DNA of 64,000 nt, taken from positions 1,550,001-1,614,000 of the forward strand of contig JAEUWY010000002.1 in NCBI GenBank assembly GCA_022059125.1, read 5' to 3'. The translations under genes and the position numbers were made by a program. Within the stretch, counting starts at the first letter, position 1. The number at the start of each line of letters is the position of its first letter. Positions 1 through 11,703 of this stretch are shown in pieces. This DNA is from Corynespora cassiicola. Its lineage: Eukaryota; Ascomycota; Dothideomycetes; Pleosporales; Corynesporascaceae. Below the pieces are notes generated by a model, which saw nothing but the letters and a program-made list of their open reading frames with translations, did no database searches and was not told where the DNA came from.

Positions 1-1750
1 GTACGGGTTAACTTGTCATTGTTTTGTGCGACGAGAATCATCTCCAGCTTTCACTGCGACGATCGGCCCGTATTCCGTTCCCTCGTGGCGTTGGGTTGCA
101 GTTGGCCTTAGCGACGGCGAGATTCCGTGAGGCGAACCGGAACAAGTTAACTCAACGGAAAACCTACGAGGTAGTGATATGGAGACTAATTATGGGGCTT
201 GATTCGCACGATGCGGGGGCAGGGGGAGGCAGTTGGCAGATCTGTGGCAGTTCCCTCACAGGCTCGTGTGACCCGATGCCGCAGGGGCTGTGTAAAGTCG
301 GCATGCAAGGCAAAAAATCACCAAAGGGCTGTCTGATGCCTGGCTACCGGTGGAATCGCCAGAGCGTGGACAGGAGTGGATTTCGTGCGTACGGGACGAC
401 ACACATGGGGCTAGCGGAGCAGAACGAGTCGGCTTAGCGGCATTGAGACGGCGATGGGCGACGCCATTGCCACGGGCAAATGATGGCTGAGCGCGGATTC
501 GCTTCATGACGGACGAGATGCTTCAGCAGGGCGGAGAGGGCCACGGGGGGAGAAGGGCGTCGCTGGCTCCCGGTCGCTCGAGCAGTTTACGTCGACGGCG
601 AAGTCATGGATGCACACAGATGCACACGGTGGTACATTTCCACGTTCCACGTCCCTCGTTCCCACGTTCCCACGTTTCCGTGTCCCCATGTTCTTCTTTT
701 GCTGCAGTGTCTTTGATGGATGTCGGCGTGAAGGAGGTTGTGAGTGCCGACATTGCGACCGGTTCCAAGGCCAGGCGTGACGGCTGGGCAATCAGAGAAC
801 AGAGCGCCACCAAGGAAATAGGCAATTGCGCAGGAGAAAATTTGCTGGTGATGCTTCGGACTCGGCGCGTCGGCTCTCCGCAGTCGTGTTTCTTTAGCCT
901 GAGGTTGACGCTCCCGGCGGCCTGTCCCTGAAGGGGTCTGATCGGCAGGACGAGCCCGCGCCCAGCTAGCCACATCTGGGCTGGCGTCCCAGAATAGATT
1001 AGCTCCGAGCCATGTCAACATCGATCGCTCAACACCAACTGCCTCGCGCCCTGTCGCATGCTGCCCTCGCCCAAGCCCCCTGTCTGCGCGACGAGAGAAA
1101 TCTTGGGTCGGGACCCCCATTGTCCAGATTCCGACTATGTCTCCCTGCTGATCTCTGCTTTGCGCTCTCAAACGTTGGCCAAGGGTTTCTGCCACTGCCG
1201 CCTTGCGTGACTTGCCCGCGAAACTCGTGCCAACCTGTCCCACTCAATGCCGCTTGACCTGGCCTTCCCAAATTAGGGCCCAGCCAGTCCCTGTCGCCCG
1301 GTACATGGCCAAATCGCCACGCCTGCTAAGCTTTATGGGCCTAAGACCGCCTGACGCCTGGTGCCTGTCTGCTCTGATATCACACCAGCCTGTGGGCGGA
1401 CTTCGGACGTGGGGACCACCGCTCATCAATGGCCTGTATGGCTCTCAGCCCTTGGCTGTGTACACATCACTCAATCAAGGCCCCTAGTAGACCAGTCAGA
1501 TTTGCTGGCTAGCAGACGGTACTAGTCATGCCCGTGGCGCCCCCCAAGTGTCAGTTCTTGTCAGCCCTTGACGAGCTGCATCCCATGGCGCAGAACGGCA
1601 GGCCGGTACTCAAAACCTCCTTTCCAGCCTAGGGGCCCGTTCTCCGACAAGGCAATCAGCGTCCCACCGCGAGCTCGCTGATCCTATATGTAGCGTGCGG
1701 CGCTCCGCATTTCCCACACAGGCTGAGCGGGACCCAACTGACGACTGATC
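1..1750. other. No gene recognised
   Basis: Open frames on both strands here are short, overlap each other and show no domain, signal peptide or coherent splice pattern. A short imperfect tandem of a CCCACGTT-type unit lies around 640-690. The right-hand end is the P450 promoter region. Confidence 0.5.
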
Positions 1751-1756
1751 AATCAA

Positions 1757-1764
1757 TATATATA
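1757..1764 (+). promoter_or_regulatory. TATA-like element upstream of P450
   Basis: TATATATA lies about 70 bases before the P450 ATG at 1831, a reasonable distance for a fungal TATA element with a short 5' leader. This is position-based inference; no transcript start is known. Confidence 0.4.
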
Positions 1765-1830
1765 TCGAAGCTTGCAGAACATTACAACGTCTAAACGTCA
1801 AGACTCTTGCGGGACGGTTTGCCAGCCACT

Positions 1831-3913
1831 ATGGCACTTTTAACCCTTGCCTTTATAGCCACCCTTCTGGGTGCCTATGCACTCTGGAAGCACTTCACCT
1901 CTCGCCAGAAAATCCCAGCTGGGCTGAAGCCGCTTCCTGGACCCAAAGGTACGGAACACCCGGCCACGTAGCCAGCTCGACAAACCTCACCGCTTTAGCG
2001 ACGCTCTGCAGCATTGACGTGCACGCTAACACCCTACTCCAGGTTATCCCATTCTTGGCTCTGTACCCGACGTCCCTGAAAAGAACAGCTTCATCAAGTT
2101 TGCGGATTGGGGCAAGGAGTACGGTCCTATCTACCAGGTCGACCTCGCGGGACACAATCATGTTTGGATTTCATCCGACGAGATCTCTAGGGATCTATTG
2201 GCTAAGAAGGGTGCCATCTACTCTGATCGCCCACATATCCCGGCTCTCATCGACGACAACCGCACCAGTGCACAGTACCTCCCGCTTCTGAGCAAGAACG
2301 GTATGTACAGCTGTCCCGGGGATTTTTTTTAAAAAAACGTGTCACAGTTGCTGATCTGGAGCAGATGGATGGACCCGCCAAAGGAAGTTTGCCAACGTCA
2401 TCATGCGTGAATCCGAGAAGGCCCTCTTCCACCGTTACCCTGAGCTGGAGGCCAAACGCATGCTTGTCGAGCTCTTGGACGAGCCTGATCGCTACAACCA
2501 CGCATTGGAGTCTTTCATCTCACGTGTCACCTGCCGTCTAGCCTGGGGCCACAGCGAAGCGAGCGATGAACTTAAGCAGCGCGCCCGCGAGCTTCTGATT
2601 GGAGTATCGCCCACTGGTGCTCTCGGAAACAAGATACCATTCTTGATGTCACTTCCAGACTGGCTTGTTCCGGCCAAGGCTTGGGAGCGACGCCGTGCTA
2701 ACACCGAGAGGAAATTCTTTGAGATCATGCAATCTGAGGTCGAACAAGACATGCGCGAAAAGAAGGCTGCTCCCTCATGGATGAAGATCTTCCTCGACAA
2801 CCGCAGCAAGTTCAACTTCACCTACGAATTGGAGGGTGCCTATGCTGTTGGAATGCACGGAATCGCTGGTGCTCTTACTATTGCTGCCCCAATGCAGACT
2901 TTCTGTCTGGCAATGTGCTTCTATCCTCAGTACCTGCCAATGCTCCAGGAAGAGCTGGACCGAGTCTGTGGTGATCGTCTGCCCCGAGCTGAAGATCGGC
3001 CCAATCTACCGTTCCTGCGCGCTGTCGTTCGTGAATGCCTGCGGTGGCGCCCCCCTGTCCCTACTGGTATCCCTCATTATTTGACACAGGACGACGAATA
3101 CAATGGCTACTTCATTCCCAAGGGCAGTGTTATGCATCCTCTTGAATGGTAAGTTCCACCGAAGCTTTGTTGACAGAAGCCACATGTCTAACTACGTTCC
3201 TTGGCAGGGCAATCGCGCGCGACCCTACAATGTTCCCAGACCCTGAGGCCTTTAACCCCCTCCGATGGGTCGAGCCTGGTTACCCGACATACCAAGAGCC
3301 ACTGACGCAATACCCCACCATCATCAACATCTCCCAGTTCGGCTATGGTCGTAGAGTGTGCCAGGGCCAAACCGTGGCTGATGAAGACATGCTGATCGGA
3401 ATCGGCTCCATTGCCTGGCTGTTCAACATTGCGCGAAATGAAAACACCGACCCTTCTCTCAAGGAGCCCAACGTCGTCGCAGACCCGGAGAAGGTCGAGC
3501 AACAGACTCTCGGCATGAACGGAAAGGCCTCCATCTCCTCCGAGGAACTCAACGCTGGCGTCGAATCCAAGGGACCAACCATGGAGGATAAGATTCTATC
3601 AAAGTATAGCTACCCCGGATCCCCCGAGACGCTTGGCCCAGAGGGCGATAAAAGCACGGCTGAGAAGTCCAAAGCCGAGTCCAAGAAATCCAGCATTACA
3701 GAGAAGATGGACCCTACGCTTGACTTCACCACGCTTCTCATCGCAAAGCCGCTTCCATTCCAGTTTAGGCTTCAACCCCGTACCGCTGAGCGCGCCACTC
3801 AGGTCAGGAATCTCTTCCAGGCAGGCGTTGAAAACGGCGATTACTCTGATTCTCGAGAGTACTGGGGTCCCAATCAAGGAAAGGATAAGCCACTCGGCTG
3901 GGGCAAGGTGTGA
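1831..3913 (+). CDS. Cytochrome P450 monooxygenase with long C-terminal tail
   Basis: Four exons, 1831-1948, 2043-2300, 2365-3148 and 3208-3913, give 621 residues with all junctions in frame. The N-terminus is a hydrophobic membrane anchor followed by a proline-rich hinge (PLPGPKG), as in microsomal P450s. The K-helix ExxR is E349-C-L-R352. The heme loop FGYGRRVCQG places the thiolate ligand at C438. FNPLRW stands at the PERF position. The I-helix reads A-G-A-L-T-I (293-298): the conserved acidic residue before the threonine is leucine. About 180 residues follow the heme cysteine, far more than the usual 50-70, and include a Lys/Glu/Ser-rich stretch. It resembles fungal E-class group I enzymes acting on small hydrophobic substrates, but the substrate cannot be told. 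The neighbouring transporter is on the same strand, yet no backbone synthase is nearby. Confidence 0.9.
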
Positions 3914-4687
3914 GCGTTGCTGGCCCTGCGTATCTAGGGCTGACTGTTATACCGGTGGGGACCCGGGGAGGAGCAGGTACCCACTGATTCGTTCGAATTG
4001 GAATTAATATTGGATGTTTTGGAGTCGTAAGAGCCTGAAACCAGCCTTCTTCTCATATTTCTAAATAAAGGTTTACTATAGCCTCCCTGTGCGCATGGCT
4101 CTGGCGTTGGTGGAAGTAGTGGGTTCTGGCTGTGACGGGCTGGCTGACGATCACGTTGGACGTCGAGCTTCCGGATTTTTTTATGTACCTGTATCGGTTT
4201 TCATCATAGACTGCCAAATAAGCACGATTTATTTAATTTCCATTCTGCTCGACTTTTTATCTTTACTGCAGCAAAGTTTGGTTGACAGGTGTGAATATTG
4301 GAATGATGATGTGATGACGTAGTGCTATTGGAGGGCCTTCGCAAGCTCATCCTGTGTTGCGAGGGTTATCAACTCATGTATGAAGAAATAGCGACAGATG
4401 ATGAAAACTTCCGAACACAAGCTGGTTTAACATTCTGCTCAGTTGCACTCTGCCCAAATTGTTGTCCGACCTTGGAAACCTTGCGCTAAACCGGAATCCC
4501 CCAGATCACATGAGCTGGAGCTTGCGCACGGACACGACACAGCCGAGGACCATCTGCCCAGGCACTCTCCATTCGCATACCGTCATGACCCGGAGCGCAT
4601 TCTCTCCAGCTCTCAAACACCGCTCAATGCCGCCGCAATAATTCCTTCGAGCCGTCCCATGCTTCGCGCTTCGCAGTCTCTCCCACT
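3914..4687. other. P450 3' flank and MFS promoter region
   Basis: No gene seen. An AATAAA-like polyadenylation signal lies near 4062-4070, about 150 bases after the P450 stop. The remainder is the upstream region of the transporter. Confidence 0.5.
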
Positions 4688-6542
4688 ATGCTCGGCTTCA
4701 CCGCCTCCCGCACGCAGATCTGCGCGTACCTCCTCGGCGTCGCCCTCTTCAGCATCTCGTTCCTCGTGTTCCTGAACAGCTCCATCAGCTTCGTTATCAC
4801 GCAGCGTATAGGCCAGAGTCACAATGTCGGAGACGCAGTGGGGACTCTGGGCTTCGCTGATGAGGTGGTCGCGCTGGTGGCGTGTCCGGCGTGGGGATTG
4901 TTGAGCGATCGCGTGGGCGTGCGGAGTGTCGCCGTACTGGGGTATGCCATTGTTGGCATCAGTCTCTGGGTCTTTGTGCAGGCGCGCAACGTGTACCCCC
5001 AGCTGCTGCTTGCGCGCCTCTTGTTCAGCCTAGGGGCAACGGCCACGTGAGTTTGAGTCCGATTGACCACGGCCCCGTATCGCCTGGGGTGCGTGCTGCC
5101 ATGCCTGCGATGTGTCGCTGATGCCGTGCAGTGCCACCATGGTGACAGCAATCTTGCCTACCATGACATGTGTGAAGACAGTTGACGACCCAAGGACGCC
5201 TCGTCGCGCCAACGGAAACTCCCATACCATGGCCCCTTCAATCTCCTCCGAGCTGACCATTACGCCTGCGCGCTTCCGGTCCTCCAGCAGCGGCACCGCA
5301 GACGCCACCGCCATGAAGAAAGACACGGGCGCCTCCACGTCCCACTTGGCCGGTTTGGTGGGCACCTTTACAGGATGCGGTGCCCTGGTAGCACTTCTCA
5401 TATTCCTGCCGCTCCCCACCCATTTCCAAGATGCTGGCGCGAGCCCGGCCACCGCTGTCGCCGACTCGTTCTATGTCGTGGGAGCTATTGCCCTGGTCGT
5501 CTCCATCGCCGTCTTCTTTGGTCTGCGCAAGCTCCCCGGTGAAGAAGGCAAAGGCTGGGACCGTGTCATTTCCACCCGCTCGCACAAGGCCTCCGACTCG
5601 TTGTCCTCAGGACGGCCGATTTTGTCATATCCCAAGCTCTTCCTGGCCAGCATTCAGCTAGGGTTCAGGTCGCGCAACATTGGCCTTGGGTACTTGGGAG
5701 GCTTTGTTGCAAGAGCATCGTCGGTCGCTATTTCGCTCTTCATACCCCTCTTTACCAACACCTACTTCCTGCGGACAGGACAGTGCGCCGTCGATCCAGA
5801 GGATCCTGCAGACATCAAGCATGCATGCCCGCAAGCCTACAAGCTAGCGGCCATGTTGACTGGAATCAGCCAGCTCATTGCCCTGCTATCAGCCCCCATC
5901 TTCGGATATGTCTCGGGACGCTTCCGCAAGTTTAATCTGCCATTACTTTTTGCGGCCGTCGCAGGCATCGCCGGCTATTCTGCCTTCGGATCCCTAGCCA
6001 GTCCCGATCCCAGGAGCGACGATGGATCCGGAGCAGTCTTCCTAATTGTAATACTACTGGGCATCAGCCAGATCGGCGCAATCGTATGTTCCCTCGCCTT
6101 GCTTGGGCGCGGCATCCACAACGACGAAGCCGGCGCTATAGAATGCCCCTACTCAGACAGCTCCGCCAACGGCACCGGCCATCCTTCCGCAGGTGCAACG
6201 CCCCCACGGAGCCCTTTGGGAACACCAGCCACTGAAGACGCCCCGCTTCTCCAAGATTCCGAGTATGAGATGCCACCCGCCGCGTCTTTTCCAAAGTCGC
6301 ACAACCATCTCAAGGGTGCGATCGCAGGGACCTATAGTCTTTTGGGAGGCTTCGGCATTCTCTTACTGACAAAGGCCGGCGGAGCTCTATTCGATACGAG
6401 CGGCCCGGGAGCCCCATTTTACATGATGGCAAGCTTCAATGCACTATTGCTTGTTGTGGGAATTGGCGCTGCTGTGGTGGAGGCGATATCGGGATGGCGG
6501 GAGAAGGAAAGGGCAGCCAACGATGAACGACTGGGCACGTAG
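4688..6542 (+). CDS. Major facilitator superfamily transporter
   Basis: Two exons, 4688-5046 and 5132-6542, give 589 residues. The first exon carries TM1-TM4. The MFS motif A between TM2 and TM3 is seen as GLLSDRVGVRS (about 70-80). A hydrophilic Ser/Thr-rich loop of about 50 residues follows TM4, and a second long polar loop (about 460-535, with an acidic-dileucine-like DAPLLQ) precedes the last membrane segments. This arrangement fits the uncharacterised fungal MFS group resembling yeast YCR023C rather than a sugar porter or a 14-TM drug exporter. Probably a plasma or vacuolar membrane transporter of small solutes; the substrate is unknown. The start was chosen as the first ATG directly preceding the hydrophobic TM1. 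Confidence 0.88.
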
Positions 6543-6999
6543 AGGCTCAGAAGGTAATGCAGCGTACACATATACCACAAATTTCATACATTATACATAT
6601 CCTCGGCATAATTTTTATCGCGTTTTTGCTTTTCAACGCGCATGTGGGGGTTCGTTCGTGATCTTCGTGCTTCTGATTGACTCGACTATACCTATCGACA
6701 TAACGACAAACTAAGGAGATGTAGTAACAAACCTATCTTTGGACCATCTATCCAAACGTGTATTCGGGGCAGGGGAATCTTGTAGTATCGTCCGAAGGAA
6801 AGGGGAATATCGGGGTATTGTCTGAAAGAAAGGGAAGTCTTGGGTATTGTGACGAGAAAAAAACCAATTCCGCAGGAAAAAACAGAAAGTCCAGAGGTAC
6901 TCATCCACCGAGAGTGATTTCCGCACCACAAACCATGCAGCAAGCCTCATACTCGCTTCTCCAGCCAGGGACGAAGTGCACTCATCTGCCTCAAACGGC
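6543..6999. other. Convergent 3' region
   Basis: This lies between the stop of the + strand transporter and the stop of the - strand gene beginning at 8040. A degenerate tandem of a GGGGAATAT/GAAAGG-type unit (GTATTGTC-GAAAG-AAAGGG) is visible at 6770-6850. No gene is seen. Confidence 0.45.
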
Positions 7000-8040
7000 T
7001 CAGTAATACTCAGGCATTTCCACAGCCTGGTAGACGCTGTGTTTACCCGCAGCGAGCCTGCGAAGGTAGGCGCGATACTGGCTGACCCTAATCTTCTTCT
7101 CCTCCCACTCCCTCGCCTGCATCCCACCGTAAGCCATCTGCTTCTGCTTCTCAATGGCCAAGCGCTGCTGATGAATCCGCTGCTGGAGCTGCTTGAAGTA
7201 GTGCTCCTCACGGCGCTGCCTGCGCCTCAAGCGGCGCGCCTCCGTCTTCTCCACGGCGAGCACAATACGATACTTCTCGTCGAGCCACGCGCCGATCATG
7301 GCAGGCGACCAGCCTCCAATCCAGGCCAGGCCGTGCAAATCCTCCGACCGCGGATCCTCGACGTCGCAGCTGTACAGGTCCTCTAGCAGCTCGACGGCGT
7401 CGGCGCGCGTGATGTCGCCCTTGCTGTGCTGGGCCAGGATCTCGGCATACAAGGCCTTGAACCTGCCGGCGCGCACGGCGGCATTCAGCGTCGTGGCGTA
7501 GGCGGGCGAGTTGAGCATGTCCCAGAAGGTCGACAGGGCGGCGGAGAAGTCGTGGATGCTGGGGCCGAGCTCGTCGGTGGTTTCGTAGATGGGGTCTGAG
7601 GGCTCGTTGAAGGAGGAGGTCAGGCGCATGGCCAGCGTGTGGGCGCACTCCTGAAGTCGGGCGAGGAGGGCATAGTAAACGTCCTCAAAGTCCTCGAGGG
7701 GGCGCGAGGCGGGGTCTGCGTCGGCCCAGACGTGCGCTTTGGCGCGGACGGTGGCGGAGTAGTTGACGGGGGTGTGCATGGGGGTTGGACAGAGATGGCC
7801 GGCGCAGAGGCGGTTCCAGAGGGTCTCGAGGCTGACGGTGTATGAGTCGACGGGGGACTTCTGGAAGAGGGTGGAGAGGGATAGGATCCGGAGGAGGTAG
7901 GGGACAAGGTCTAGCATGACTTGCTTGCAGTAGGTCTCGCTGTACTCGCTGCCGGTCTTGGGGAAGTTGACGGAGTCGACAGTGGCAGCCGGGGAAAAGG
8001 GTGGGGCAGCGGCACCATCGGTGCTCAGAACTCCAGGCAT
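7000..8040 (-). CDS. Uncharacterised fungal protein with C-terminal basic coiled coil
   Basis: An uninterrupted frame of 346 residues, start ATG at 8040. I do not recognise a named domain. The N-terminal two thirds is alpha-helical in composition with no signal peptide or membrane segment. The C-terminal 90 residues (about 255-335) are rich in Arg, Lys, Gln and Glu with heptad-like spacing (RRLRRRQRREEHYFKQLQQR), pointing to a coiled coil or a nucleic-acid/protein-binding helix. The steady third-position G/C bias and long frame support a real gene. No function is assigned. Confidence 0.75.
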   Translation of the reverse strand: MPGVLSTDGAAAPPFSPAATVDSVNFPKTGSEYSETYCKQVMLDLVPYLLRILSLSTLFQKSPVDSYTVSLETLWNRLCAGHLCPTPMHTPVNYSATVRAKAHVWADADPASRPLEDFEDVYYALLARLQECAHTLAMRLTSSFNEPSDPIYETTDELGPSIHDFSAALSTFWDMLNSPAYATTLNAAVRAGRFKALYAEILAQHSKGDITRADAVELLEDLYSCDVEDPRSEDLHGLAWIGGWSPAMIGAWLDEKYRIVLAVEKTEARRLRRRQRREEHYFKQLQQRIHQQRLAIEKQKQMAYGGMQAREWEEKKIRVSQYRAYLRRLAAGKHSVYQAVEMPEYY

Positions 8041-8993
8041 TTTGAACGTGGACTAGTCGTAGACTGTATATGGTAATGAACAGGGTTTGATATCCGAAAA
8101 CGACCACTGAGCCGTTGAGTTGGTGTCAAGAAGTCGACCGAAGTCGAGACCTGGGAGGAAATTCGATCGATTTCCTTTGCAACTACGCTGAAGCACAGAA
8201 CTAGTCTTGAACCTAAGGAGGTACTGCGGTGTTCCAACAGAAATTTTGCCGGAGTGCCGATGGCAATGGGGTCGGGGTACGAAGGATTTTGAGGTAGGGC
8301 ATGTGGAGGGAAGAGAGGAAAGGAGAGTCAAGCAGCGAGGCGGCTTTAATTAACTGATTTAAATCTAGGGGGCTGGTAAGTTCACATGCAAAGATGTTGG
8401 TGGTGAGGTGTGCAGAGCTGCGTTGCGTGGGGCTGCGGTGAGGTGAATGCCTTCATTTTGATCTTACGTATTGTTTGGTCCTTGATGGTACGACAAGCGT
8501 TATTCCGGGTTCACTCATGACACATGTAAAAGCTGTTATTCATATTATGGTACTTATGAGCCCGAATCTTAAATATGGCAGGAGAAAAGCGTCGGTAGAC
8601 CTAGTTCCGGTCGAGTATCGTGAGTCTTGGCGCAAGTGGTGAAGGCGAAGAGTCAAAAGTGCCAGCCACCAACATTATAGCAATGACGTCAAACTTGAGT
8701 TTTCGCTTAATCGGTTAATTTCAGGGCAGTAGATTATTACTATTGAGTAGTCCATTACCTGGAATGTAGCTGCTATGTAATAGTTGAAGTTCGGCACTTC
8801 TTGTGGGCCCTTCTTTCACTTAGCTTCATGACAAACCGATCTAGAAGCGAGGAGACCATAAAGATTTCATGTAGTCTGAGTTTTCAACACTTCATATATA
8901 ACTGAAAATCAACAAGTAGTATTGTCATCTTTCATTATGGGCTGTCCAAATTACCTTACATGATGTATTACTCTAGAGCTCTATTAATATCGC
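8041..8993. other. Intergenic, promoter of the 7.0-8.0 kb gene
   Basis: About 950 bases lie between the start of one - strand gene and the stop of the next. The part beyond 8350 is more A/T-rich. I see no coding frame, tRNA or repeat. Confidence 0.5.
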
Positions 8994-10983
8994 TCAACGC
9001 GCTGTTTCAGTTATCATTTTAAGAAACTGCCTAGCATCGAAATCCTTTAACCTCTTCGGGAGCTCCTCTGTCATCCAATCCTTGCCCATGAATACGCCAC
9101 CGGCCAAAGCGGCGGATGTCAACAACCACAGCAGAGTCTTGCCTGTCGAAGTAGCGCTGACCTCCTTTCCACTTCGAGAATCGCGGTACACAAAATCGTT
9201 CTTCTTCCAGAAGATGCTACGCAGCCAGAAGTAGTATTGCCAATCCGGGTACATCATGTTGTTCAAGCCTGTCTTGGAATCGACGGCCCAGTTGGTGCAG
9301 CCGGAGGCCCATACCAGTTTCTTGGCCTCGCTCTGCGTCCATGCACTGTCCCTTTGCGCCGCGTCGTACTTGACTTCAATGCTAGCATGATTGTGCCTGA
9401 GAAACGAAGGAGTGAGGCTAGGCAATAGGCGGGATCGGTAGGATGGCAAGGACTGGATGATTGGGGTGATCAGGCGGAGGACAAAGTTGATCTGGCATTC
9501 AACCGTATAAATGACGGAAAGATGTCCTGTGACCGTGTTCGGGCCCATAAGTATGAAGAAGTTGGGAAAGTCTGATTGCAGGTAAGCGTGGGCTCTGAAA
9601 GCAATGCTGTTGTCTAAACATACCTGGCACGCATGTACCAAAGTACGCCTGCGCCACAGATTGCGAGGTCTGATCCCACTGTTGATGAAAGAAATTAGTA
9701 TTGAGCAAAATATCAGATGACACTCGGCAGGATCGCTTACGTATTTGTTAAGACTGAGTCCATCCCTGCCAATGATCTCCATCGGTAACAGCATCTGTTG
9801 GGTGGCAAATCCAGTAGCTAAGATAATAGCGTCGGCATCGATTGACTGCCCTTTATGAGTTTTGACGCCTGATTCCGTAATCTCCTCCACGGGATCGTCA
9901 TAAATAAGCTCCACATTATTCTTGTGGAGAGTCGATAGGTACTCAGTATCAAGCACCTTCCTCTTGCATCCAATCTCCGACTTGGGAATCAATGCATCCC
10001 AGTACTTCCTCGGCGCCATTCTCTTGACGTATGCTTCGTTTTCCTTCTTGAGCTCGTCGCGAATAGGTTTGCCAGTCTTGATATCAAATCCGGCATAGTC
10101 TCGCTCCATTTGCCAATAGAGGGCTGCTCTGTACATTCTCATGGCGAGCGGCACGTAGCGCATGGTAGCTTTGAAAGCTGTACTATAGTAGGGGTTTTCG
10201 CGCTCCGAGAGGTATTGTGCTTGACGCGAGAATTGAGTAAGCTTGCGCACCGCTGATGGGCCTTGCGCCATTATGGGAACAAATTGGGTCGCGGAACAGC
10301 CGTTGCCTATTTTTCATGGTTTTGTGAGCTTAAATAGAAAACATCTCGAAGACAGAATGTTTGGATGGCTATACATACCTAGTACAACAACATCCTTTGA
10401 GGCCCAGTCGAATGAATGGTCCCATTCTGCGCTGTGGAACAGTTTTCCCTTGTAGTTTTCAACACCAGGAATCTCGCACTTTTTCGGTACACTGAGCGAG
10501 CCAACGCCTGATATCAGTATCTTGGCCTTTCGTACTCGTCGGATCTTGGAGTTAAGATCCAAGACCGTGACATTCCATACTTTGGCTACGTCATCCCACT
10601 CGGCCTTCTCGACCATCGAGCTAAATCGGACATGCTCGACAATTTGATACTGCTCCGCGACTGCGCGAAAATAGGCTTGGATTTCGGGCCGCATGGAGTA
10701 TTTCCGCGTCCAGTTCGGGTTAAGCGCAAAGGAATACGAGTAGAAATGCGACGCAACCTGTGGATGTTAGCAGACGCCATCAGCAATTGATGGGATAATG
10801 GGACGAAGAACGTACATCGCATCCGCAACCAGGATATGTGTTTGCAAGCCATGTCCCTCCCACATCGTGGCCCTTCTCAACGAGCTCGAAGTTGCGTACG
10901 CCAAATTGTCGGATCAATTGGACGGCAAGGCCCAGACCGGACATGCCAGCGCCAATGATGAGCACTTCGGTATCGAAAGACAT
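8994..10983 (-). CDS. FAD-dependent monooxygenase (Baeyer-Villiger/FMO type)
   Basis: Five exons on the minus strand (10983-10816, 10757-10379, 10306-9741, 9678-9624, 9571-8994) give 581 residues. The FAD Rossmann motif GAGMSG is at residues 11-16. The Baeyer-Villiger fingerprint appears as [12 protein letters not shown] (158-169), with the conserved His and Trp present and Tyr in place of the first Phe. The second Rossmann motif GNGCSAT is rebuilt only by splicing exon 2 to exon 3. The ATG-like motif ILATGF lies further on, and FILMGPNT is restored by removing a 52-nt intron. This family uses NADPH and O2 to insert oxygen next to a ketone or to oxidise N/S groups. A hydrophobic stretch near residues 545-560 may be a C-terminal membrane anchor. 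The substrate is unknown. Exon 4 is only 55 nt. Confidence 0.9.
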
Positions 10984-11703
10984 GATGTATCCGCTCTTCT
11001 CTTGGAAAACGAAGAAATCATAAACTGATTAGGATTAATGGGTGTGTGCTGGCCATGTCGCGGTAGGAGGGAGGTGTCTTTATAGCACACTGCCCAGAAG
11101 CTATACGCGTGTAGCATTCCGCATTCGCTACTTGTTCACCCGCAAGTCCAGACCGAGGGTTCCACAAATGTCACCCGGAGACCGTCGGACTCCACACTTT
11201 GGCCACACATCGTGAGGTTCGTGGGATGGACGTTGAGGGCTTGTGGTCTTTGTGGAAGGTTTGCCGAGTGGGATGAAGGAAAGTCAGACGATGGGCCAAT
11301 CAGAAGACGGTACCTCCATGGGGTCCCCACATGTAGCTCGTCACGATCCGCCACGTCCAAAAGCGGCTATCCGAATGGAACATTTGAGGTGATGTTGAGG
11401 CACGGTGATTGGAACATGATCGTCTGAACGCTAATCATATTTGCCCTAAATCACTTCTTCTACTCACATACTCTCACTCGGCTCCGGATTCTTATAGTTC
11501 CTTCCCATCGCTTCCGGCTGGCATGAGAAATGTGCAGCCGATAATCTTCTCGGAAATAAACCCCGAACCCCCGCGCCCGTGAGATTCAATGGCATTCTGC
11601 TAGGTATGAGCAACGGGTGGATACTGCCCAAGTGTCTGTCGTTGGATTGCATATCAATCAAAACCCACGAAGCGGCGACCAACCTTGCGAAATTCCGTTG
11701 CCC
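10984..11703. other. Intergenic with monooxygenase promoter
   Basis: No gene seen. On the minus strand TATAAA occurs at 11084-11079, about 95 bases before the monooxygenase ATG, and is a plausible core promoter element. Confidence 0.45.

Noticed and set aside
587..1243. Minus-strand 218-codon frame
   Set aside because: No domain, no signal peptide, Arg/Gly/Ala-rich composition, and several equally long overlapping frames on the other strand; most likely chance.
9595..9623. 29-nt GT-AG intron in the monooxygenase ending at TTTCAG
   Set aside because: It is too short for a fungal intron and gives the wrong frame. The 52-nt intron 9623-9572 restores the conserved [13 protein letters not shown] segment.
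1831..10983. Secondary-metabolite cluster of P450, MFS transporter and monooxygenase
   Set aside because: No backbone synthase or pathway regulator lies among them, and an unrelated coiled-coil gene intervenes. A cluster extending left of the window cannot be excluded, but it is not supported here.
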